From the NCBI GenBank assembly GCA_003576695.1, contig QOZQ01000017.1, positions 53,602 through 117,601 on the forward strand: a stretch of DNA of 64,000 bases. The letters are read 5' to 3'. Under the pieces are notes generated by a model. That model did no database searches, was not told the origin of the DNA, and saw nothing but the letters and a program-made list of their open reading frames with translations. This document shows positions 58,706 to 64,000 of this stretch, one piece after another. Source of the DNA: Taklimakanibacter lacteus (GTDB lineage Bacteria > Pseudomonadota > Alphaproteobacteria > Rhizobiales > Aestuariivirgaceae). The stretch's first letter is position 1; each line of letters opens with the position of its first letter. The position numbers and the translations under genes were made by a program.

Positions 58706-60427
58706 TCATGCCTGCACCTCCGCTTCGGAGCCCTGGACCAGGGCGATGAACGCGTCTTCCATCGTCGGGTCGGGATTGTCCTGTGTGGCGACCTTGGCTT
58801 TCAGCTCATCGGGGGATCCGAGCGCGATCGATTGGCCGTGATAGATGAGCGAGATGCGGTCGCAATATTCGGCTTCATCCATGAAATGGGTGGTGACCAG
58901 CACGGTGACGCCCTTTTCCACGAGCCCGTTGATATGGGTCCAGAATTCGCGCCGCGTGATCGGATCGACGCCAGAGGTCGGCTCATCGAGGAAGAGCGCT
59001 TCGGGCTCATGCATGACTGCGCAGGCGAGCGCCAGGCGTTGCTTGAGGCCGAGCGGCAGATCCTTGGCCGATTGGTCGGCATGGACCGCGAAATCGAAGA
59101 TGTCGCTCACCAGCCTGATCCGGGCGCGCTTCGCCTCGCCCTTGAGGCCATAGACGCCGGCGAAGAAGTCGAGATTCTGCCCGATATTGAGATCGCCATA
59201 GAGCGAGAATTTCTGCGCCATGTAGCCCAGCCGGTTGCGGGCTTCCGCGCTGTCGCGCCTGAGATCGAAGCCGGCGACCCGGCCTTCGCCCGATGTCGGC
59301 TTGAGCAGGCCGCACAGCATCTTGAAGGTCGTCGACTTGCCGGCACCATTGGGGCCGAGCAGGCCGAAAATCTCGCCCCGCCTGATGTCGAAAGTGATGT
59401 CCTTGGCTGCCGTGAAATCGCCGAAGCGCTTGGTGAGGCCCTTCGCCTCGATCACATGCGGATTGGCATCCTGATGCGGCTTCATCGCCTCCGCGAGCTT
59501 CGACTTTCCGCCGGGACCGCCGCCTAGCATGTCGACAAAGGCATCTTCGAAACGGGGTGGCGTCCTGACGAGCCTGGCGGGGGAAGCGAGAGCGCTCTCG
59601 AGGCCTTTGCTGTCGCTCTTCTCCGCCGTGACGAGGCGGATGGCCTCACCCTGGATGACGCCGTCGATGACACCTGGCTGGTCGAGAAGCGAGGCGAGCA
59701 GGGGCCGCCTTCGTCCTTCCATGCCGGTGAGCCTGAAGACGCGGCCTTCGACCCGGGCGGTGAGCTCATTCGGCGGCCCGGTGAAGAGGAGCTTGCCCTG
59801 GTTGAGCAGCAGCACCCTCGTGCAGGCTTCGGCTTCGTCGAGATAGGCGGTCGACCAGACGACGCCGATGCCTTCTAGGGTCAGATCCTTGACCATCTTC
59901 CACAGATCCCGCCTCGAGATCGGATCGACGCCGACGCCCGGCTCATCGAGGAGCAGGAGGCGCGGCTTCTTGAGCAAGGCGCAGGCAAGGCCCAGCTTCT
60001 GCTTCATGCCGCCCGATAATTTGCCGGCGAGCCTTTGGGTGAAGCGCTTGAGATCGGTGAAGGTCAGGAGCTCGTCGAAGACGGAAGCGCGCTCGGCTGG
60101 CGGCAGCCCGCGCAGATCGGCATAGAGGTCGAGATTCTCCTGGACGCTCAGATCCTCATAGAGGCCGAAGCGCTGCGGCATGTAGCCGATCGCCGCCTGG
60201 ATGCTCGCCGCATCCTGTTGCGTATCGAAGCCGAGGACGTTGAGCGTGCCGGCATCGGGTTTGAGCAGCCCGGTCATCAGCCGGATGAGCGTCGTCTTGC
60301 CGGCTCCGTCAGGCCCGACAAGGCCGGTGATCTCGCCGCCCTTGATCGAAGCGGTGATCTGGTCGAGCGCCGGCGCCTCCCCGCCGAATGTCCTGCTGAC
60401 CCCTTCGATCCGGACAAAGTCTTCCAT
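58706..60427 (-). CDS. ABC exporter ATPase with two nucleotide-binding domains, YbhF-like
   Basis: A 573-residue fused ATPase. Domain 1 has Walker A GPDGAGKTTLIRLMTG (about residue 37), signature LSGGMKQKLGLACAL and Walker B LLLLDEPGVGVDP. Domain 2 has Walker A GPNGAGKSTTFKMLCG (about residue 358), a signature degenerated to LPLGLKQRLALACAV and Walker B ALFLDEPTSGVDP. Both halves are of the ABC-2 / DrrA type. It lies six bases downstream of the HlyD-type gene. It powers export together with the two permeases. Confidence 0.92.
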   Translation of the reverse strand: MEDFVRIEGVSRTFGGEAPALDQITASIKGGEITGLVGPDGAGKTTLIRLMTGLLKPDAGTLNVLGFDTQQDAASIQAAIGYMPQRFGLYEDLSVQENLDLYADLRGLPPAERASVFDELLTFTDLKRFTQRLAGKLSGGMKQKLGLACALLKKPRLLLLDEPGVGVDPISRRDLWKMVKDLTLEGIGVVWSTAYLDEAEACTRVLLLNQGKLLFTGPPNELTARVEGRVFRLTGMEGRRRPLLASLLDQPGVIDGVIQGEAIRLVTAEKSDSKGLESALASPARLVRTPPRFEDAFVDMLGGGPGGKSKLAEAMKPHQDANPHVIEAKGLTKRFGDFTAAKDITFDIRRGEIFGLLGPNGAGKSTTFKMLCGLLKPTSGEGRVAGFDLRRDSAEARNRLGYMAQKFSLYGDLNIGQNLDFFAGVYGLKGEAKRARIRLVSDIFDFAVHADQSAKDLPLGLKQRLALACAVMHEPEALFLDEPTSGVDPITRREFWTHINGLVEKGVTVLVTTHFMDEAEYCDRISLIYHGQSIALGSPDELKAKVATQDNPDPTMEDAFIALVQGSEAEVQA

Positions 60428-60433
60428 GGCGCG

Positions 60434-61441
60434 TCATGATCCGGAAGGCCCGGGCACATGCACCGTCACCGGCATGCCCTGGCGCAAGCCCTGGTCCGGT
60501 TCATCGATGATGATGCGCAGGCGATAGACGAGGTCGGTTCTGAGCTCCGGCGTCTCGACCGATTTCGGCGTGAATTCGGCAACGGGCGATATGAAGCCGA
60601 TCTTGCCGCGATAGGGTTTGCCGGGCGCGGAGTCGGACGTGACGGTCACTTCGAGACCCGGATGGATGAGGCCCAATTGCGGCTCCGGAATGTAGCTCCT
60701 GACCCAGACCGGGCGATCGAGCGAGAGCACGAAGACGATGTCGCTGGTCGCGACGATGGCGCCGGGCTCGCGCAGCCGCGACAGGATCACGCCGGCGGCC
60801 GGCGCCCTGAGGCTCGTGTCCTCGAGCGCTGTCCGGGCGGCGGAGAGATTGGCCTCGGCGCCGGCGAAGCTGGCTTTGGCGACGGCGATATCCTCGCTGC
60901 GGTTGCCAGCGAGGAGCAGCTGCAATGCCTCGCGTGCCGATGTCACGCGCGCCGCTGTCGAGTCGCGGGCCGCTTGTGCATTGTCGAGCGCTGCCTGCGA
61001 GATCGTCTGGCCGGGTCGCAGCTGGACGGACCGGTCATAGGCGAGCTTGGCATTCTCAAAGTCGGCGATGCGTTCCTGAAGTGCGGCGCGCGCCTGGGCG
61101 ATCTCGGCGGCGCGCGGACCCGCCACCAGCTTCTCATAGGTGGCGCGCTGGGCATCTGCTTGCGCCTTCGCTGCCGCGACGGCGTCCTCATAGGGCTTGG
61201 CATCGAGGCGGGCGAGGAGATCGCCGGGCTTGATGGCATCGCCCTCATCGAACTTCATCTCCGCCACACGGCCATTGACCCGAAAGCCAAGCTGCACCTG
61301 GCGGATATCGACATTGCCATAGAGCGTCAGTTGGCCATCCCCGCTGTCGCGCCAGCCCAGGCGGGCAGGGAGATCGAACCACCAGGCGGCCAATGCCCCC
61401 AGCGCGAGCACGGCCAGCAGCGCAACCAGTCTCCGTCTCAT
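60434..61441 (-). CDS. HlyD-family membrane fusion protein, YbhG-like
   Basis: A 335-residue periplasmic adaptor. It has an N-terminal membrane anchor (residues 5-22, [18 protein letters not shown]), a split lipoyl domain ([20 protein letters not shown] and [20 protein letters not shown]), a central coiled-coil hairpin (about residues 85-205, with [20 protein letters not shown]) and a beta-barrel segment ([20 protein letters not shown]). It links the ABC-2 permeases to an outer-membrane channel. First gene of the operon; its promoter overlaps the palindrome at 61472-61491. Confidence 0.92.
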   Translation of the reverse strand: MRRRLVALLAVLALGALAAWWFDLPARLGWRDSGDGQLTLYGNVDIRQVQLGFRVNGRVAEMKFDEGDAIKPGDLLARLDAKPYEDAVAAAKAQADAQRATYEKLVAGPRAAEIAQARAALQERIADFENAKLAYDRSVQLRPGQTISQAALDNAQAARDSTAARVTSAREALQLLLAGNRSEDIAVAKASFAGAEANLSAARTALEDTSLRAPAAGVILSRLREPGAIVATSDIVFVLSLDRPVWVRSYIPEPQLGLIHPGLEVTVTSDSAPGKPYRGKIGFISPVAEFTPKSVETPELRTDLVYRLRIIIDEPDQGLRQGMPVTVHVPGPSGS

Positions 61442-61463
61442 ATCCGTTCATCCTCAGGCGGGC

Positions 61464-61491
61464 TTGACAAAATGCCAACAAGTGTTGGCAT
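61464..61491. promoter_or_regulatory. TetR-type operator overlapping a promoter between the exporter operon and its regulator
   Basis: ATGCCAACA-AG-TGTTGGCAT (61472-61491) is a perfect inverted repeat with 9-base arms. TTGACA at 61464-61469, a consensus -35 box on the plus strand, lies directly beside it, so bound repressor would cover the promoter. It sits 30 bases upstream of the HlyD-type gene and 95 bases upstream of the TetR gene, the expected place for a divergent TetR switch. Confidence 0.7.
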
Positions 61492-61586
61492 ATTCTCATT
61501 GCCGGCCTCTTGTCAACCTGGGGCGGCCCGGCCGATATCGTGCTGGGCGATCTGCAACGAGGTAAATATCTGAAACGCCTGGAAAA

Positions 61587-62192
61587 ATGAGCGACCCGAC
61601 CAGACAGAGGAAATCCGACACGACGCGCAGCCGCATCATCGAGGCGGCGCGCGAGCGGTTTCGCAAGGAAGGTTATGAGCGCACCACCATCCGCAAGGTG
61701 GCGCGCGATGCGAAGATCGATCCCTCGATGGTGATGCGCTATTTCGAGAGCAAGCGCGGGCTTTTCGACGCCGCGATGGCTATCGAGTTGCGCATCCCGG
61801 ATCTCAGCGACCACCCGCGGGACAAGCTTGGCGAGGCCCTGATCACCCATTTCCTCAGCCGGTGGGAACAGCCTGATGCGGATTCACTCCAGCTGCTGCT
61901 GCGCTCGTCAGCGAGCAACGAGGAAGCGGCGGAGCGGATGCGCGGAATCTTTCGCGGCCAGATCGTCACCATGGTCGCCCGCCTGCGCGGCGACGAGACG
62001 GATGCGCCCGAAGTCGCGGCGCTGATCGCAACCCAGACCATCGGCCTCGGCTATGCGCGCTATATCCTCAAGCTGCCGCCATTGGTGGCGATGCCGCGCG
62101 AGACGATCATCAAAGTGATCGGCGCAACGATCCAGCGCTACCTGACCGAGCCTTTGCCCCAGATGTTCACCGGTGAAAAAAGGGGTGGTTAA
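61587..62192 (+). CDS. TetR/AcrR-family transcriptional regulator of the exporter
   Basis: A 201-residue repressor with an N-terminal TetR DNA-binding domain (residues 10-60; RSRIIEAARERFRKEGYERT, then TIRKVARDAKIDPSMVMRYF) and a helical C-terminal ligand domain (TetR_C_17-like, RGIFRGQIVTMVARLRGDET). It is divergent from a YbhGFSR-like operon, as CecR is in E. coli, and is inferred to bind the palindrome between them. The inducer is unknown. Confidence 0.9.
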   Translation: MSDPTRQRKSDTTRSRIIEAARERFRKEGYERTTIRKVARDAKIDPSMVMRYFESKRGLFDAAMAIELRIPDLSDHPRDKLGEALITHFLSRWEQPDADSLQLLLRSSASNEEAAERMRGIFRGQIVTMVARLRGDETDAPEVAALIATQTIGLGYARYILKLPPLVAMPRETIIKVIGATIQRYLTEPLPQMFTGEKRGG

Positions 62193-62196
62193 TTGA

Positions 62197-62380
62197 CAGG
62201 GATAGGCGATGATTCCTCGCCAGGTTCTGTGTCAGTTAGGCAACGGATACAGGGATTTACAGGGAATTACAGGGAAAATTTGCAAACCGCAGGTGGTCGC
62301 CAGGAAATGTCCTGACAGATCATTCCCTTGGGGTTTTCGCTTGTTTGGGAGCAGGGAATTCGGCCGGCGCCTAGCAGGGA
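62197..62380. repeat. Cluster of CAGGGA direct repeats in a gene-free stretch
   Basis: CAGGGA occurs six times: at 62197, 62250, 62260, 62270, 62352 and 62375. The middle three are in exact 10-base periodicity within TACAGGGAATTACAGGGA-like sequence. It lies in the 371-base gap (62193-62563) between the convergent TetR and cystathionine gamma-synthase-family genes. I recall similar runs near repeats in rhizobial genomes. A 72-codon open frame here is built from the repeat and is not called as a gene. Confidence 0.6.
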
Positions 62381-62563
62381 AATCCCGTCTCGTCCTGCGC
62401 GCGTTCTGTCTTGATCGATTTTCCTAGGCAATCAGCCTATGTTCCCAGGACCGGCACACGGAAACAGGACATCGCGCCAGCTCCCGACACAGCTCCAACG
62501 ATGGAATTTCCCAAATCCCACGGTTCTGTCCGCCATTGCAAGGGCCTGGTTGCGCTTTGCGGC

Positions 62564-63847
62564 TCAGGCGGCGGCGAGCGCCTGGGTCATGTCGGCGATG
62601 AGATCATCGGGATGCTCGACGCCGATCGACAGCCTGATGGTCGAATCAAGGATGCCGATGCGGTCGCGAATGTCCTTCGGCACGCCCGAATGGGTCATCG
62701 CCGCCGGGTGGCTGGCGAGCGATTCAGTGCCGCCGAGGCTTACCGCCAGCTTGACGATCTCGAGCGCATTGAGGAAGGCGAAGGCGGCTTTCTGCCCGCC
62801 TTTGATGTCGAAGGAGAAGGTCGAGCCGCCACCCAGGCACTGCGCCTTGAACACGCGCTGCGCCGGATCCCTGGCGTCGAGGAACGGAAGATAATGCAGC
62901 TTGCTGACCTTGGGATGATCGCGCAGGAACTCGGCCACGGCCGCCGCATTTTCATTGGCTTTTTCCATGCGGATGGCGAGCGTCTCGAGCGACCTGCCGA
63001 GCATCCAGCAGGAATGCGGATCGAGCTGCGTGCCGATGGCGCCGCGCAGCGCCCTGACCGGCTTGATGACGGCAAGCGGGCCCAGCGCCGCTCCGGCGAT
63101 GAGATCGGAATGGCCGCCGACATATTTGGTGAGCGAATAGAGCGAGATATCGGCGCCATGGTCGAGCGGACGCTGGAAGACCGGGCCGAGCAGCGTGTTG
63201 TCGCACACGATCACCGGCCGATGGTTCTGCCTCTTGGCGATCTCATCGGCGATGCGCCGCACCAGCGCGATATCGACCAGCGTGTTGAGGGGGTTGGAGG
63301 GCGTTTCGATGAGGATGACGGGGACGCGGCCTTTCTTGCACGCTTCTTCCGCCGCGGCGCGCAGGCTGGCTTCGGTCACGCCGTCGGAAAATCCGGCCGA
63401 GGCGATGCCGAGATTGAGGAAGGTGCGCGCCAGCAGCGTCTCGGTTCCGCCATAGAGCGGTTGCGAATGCAGGATCGCATCGCCGGGCCTGGTGAAAGCG
63501 AGGAGGGTGGTGGCAATGGCCGACATGCCGGAAGAGAACAGCGTGCAGGCTTCCGTCCCTTCGAAGACGGCGAGACGGTCCTCGACGATCTCGCTGTTGG
63601 GATGATTGAAGCGCGAATAGACGAGCCCGGCACCCGTGCCCTGTGGCGGCTCGCGCCTTCCGGAGACGAAGTCGAAGAAGTCCTTGCCCTCTTCGGCGGT
63701 CTTGAACACGAAGGTCGAGGTGAGAAAGACCGGCGGCTTGACGGCTCCTTCCGAAAGATCGGGATCGAAGCCATAGCCCAGCATCAAAGTCTCGGGATGG
63801 AGGCGATGATTGCCGATATGCGTCTTGGACGGTCTCGGTGCGGGCAT
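62564..63847 (-). CDS. Cystathionine gamma-synthase family PLP enzyme
   Basis: A 427-residue fold-type I PLP enzyme of the Cys/Met metabolism family. It shows [37 protein letters not shown], the cofactor-stacking region [31 protein letters not shown] and the Schiff-base lysine in [16 protein letters not shown] (near residue 225). The family includes cystathionine synthases and lyases, methionine gamma-lyase and O-acylhomoserine sulfhydrylases; I cannot assign one reaction. I chose the ATG at 63847 because GGAGGA lies four bases before it; an in-frame ATG at 63871 has no such site. A leader hairpin could mask that ribosome binding site. Confidence 0.88.
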   Translation of the reverse strand: MPAPRPSKTHIGNHRLHPETLMLGYGFDPDLSEGAVKPPVFLTSTFVFKTAEEGKDFFDFVSGRREPPQGTGAGLVYSRFNHPNSEIVEDRLAVFEGTEACTLFSSGMSAIATTLLAFTRPGDAILHSQPLYGGTETLLARTFLNLGIASAGFSDGVTEASLRAAAEEACKKGRVPVILIETPSNPLNTLVDIALVRRIADEIAKRQNHRPVIVCDNTLLGPVFQRPLDHGADISLYSLTKYVGGHSDLIAGAALGPLAVIKPVRALRGAIGTQLDPHSCWMLGRSLETLAIRMEKANENAAAVAEFLRDHPKVSKLHYLPFLDARDPAQRVFKAQCLGGGSTFSFDIKGGQKAAFAFLNALEIVKLAVSLGGTESLASHPAAMTHSGVPKDIRDRIGILDSTIRLSIGVEHPDDLIADMTQALAAA

Positions 63848-63850
63848 GGT

Positions 63851-63878
63851 GTCCTCCACGTCAACTTCCATGGAGGAC
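63851..63878 (-). promoter_or_regulatory. Leader hairpin able to sequester the ribosome binding site
   Basis: On the minus-strand transcript GUCCUCCA (63878-63871) can pair perfectly with UGGAGGAC (63858-63851), which contains the GGAGGA ribosome binding site for the start at 63847. The loop is 12 bases. This would lower translation unless opened. No known SAM riboswitch class was recognised around it. Confidence 0.45.
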
Positions 63879-64000
63879 CAGTCTAGCCCGGATTTCTCAC
63901 ACGGCCATTGGATATTGCCAAACGGAGTGTCGGTCTGTCTTGGGCTTCTCGCGTTATGAGCATTTCAGCGATTTCAGCCGCCCTGCGGGCGAGCTTGATC
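63879..64000. other. Upstream region of the cystathionine gamma-synthase-family gene, no gene seen
   Basis: The last 122 bases should include the promoter of the minus-strand PLP-enzyme gene. I see no complete reading frame, terminator or repeat that can be supported before the window ends. Confidence 0.4.

Noticed and set aside
62209..62427. 72-codon open frame in the CAGGGA repeat region
   Set aside because: Its sequence is created by the repeats and lacks a ribosome binding site.
62411..63886. 491-codon open frame antisense to the cystathionine gamma-synthase-family gene
   Set aside because: Mirror frame, no recognisable domain.

Overview
The window is GC-rich, densely packed chromosomal DNA. 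It looks like an alphaproteobacterium of the order Hyphomicrobiales (Rhizobiales). The basis is the gene families (PdhS/PleC-type kinase, DUF1062, AfuABC-type transporter, bacterial urate-to-allantoin route, ECF sigma cassette) and several palindromic intergenic repeats of types I recall from that order. No species can be named from the sequence alone. I saw no rRNA, tRNA, CRISPR array, phage or complete insertion sequence.

Layout. 1-16 kb: the 3' end of glnE; an EF-hand / ECF sigma / membrane protein / CpxP-like stress cassette; a gene-free stretch holding a long nested hairpin (4979-5092); a DUF1062 gene convergent with a nucleotidyltransferase and an orphan PAS histidine kinase; a prlF-yhaV toxin-antitoxin pair overlapping a nitrilase-family gene; pepN; a GreA/GreB-like gene; a D-amino-acid dehydrogenase-like flavoenzyme; and a secreted HExxH protein. 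16-32 kb: a purine catabolism region with uraH, a LysR regulator, xdhABC, a BMP-type nucleoside/purine ABC transporter, puuD, uraD, guaD, puuE, a REP-associated tyrosine transposase (RAYT) gene and allA. Most neighbours overlap by 1-11 bases. Together they can take guanine, xanthine and urate to allantoate, and split ureidoglycolate. Adenine deaminase (ade) lies separately at 38.7-40.4 kb behind an Lrp-type regulator. Allantoicase or allantoate amidohydrolase is not in the window.

32-41 kb: a polysaccharide-export lipoprotein; an inositol-monophosphatase-family gene divergent from an AfuABC-type transporter, with an apparent Pho box between them; then lrp-ade. 41-51 kb: a 1033-residue fusion (APH-type kinase, M23 peptidase-like domain, class III aminotransferase fold) divergent from lrp across two large hairpins; a Fic-fold protein whose catalytic histidine is replaced by glutamine; an RpiR / cysteine hydrolase / N-formylglutamate amidohydrolase unit divergent from ornithine aminotransferase; and another class III aminotransferase. 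51-64 kb: an LLM flavin oxidoreductase, a glycerol-kinase-like FGGY kinase with glpD, a glutathione S-transferase, a YbhGFSR-like ABC-2 exporter operon divergent from a TetR regulator with a perfect palindromic operator, and a cystathionine gamma-synthase-family gene whose ribosome binding site can be sequestered in a hairpin.

The observations most worth following are the Pho-box-linked transporter/phosphatase pair, the kinase-M23-phospholyase-like fusion with its hairpin-rich control region, the histidine-less Fic protein with its operator-like repeats, and the nested hairpin at 4979-5092.
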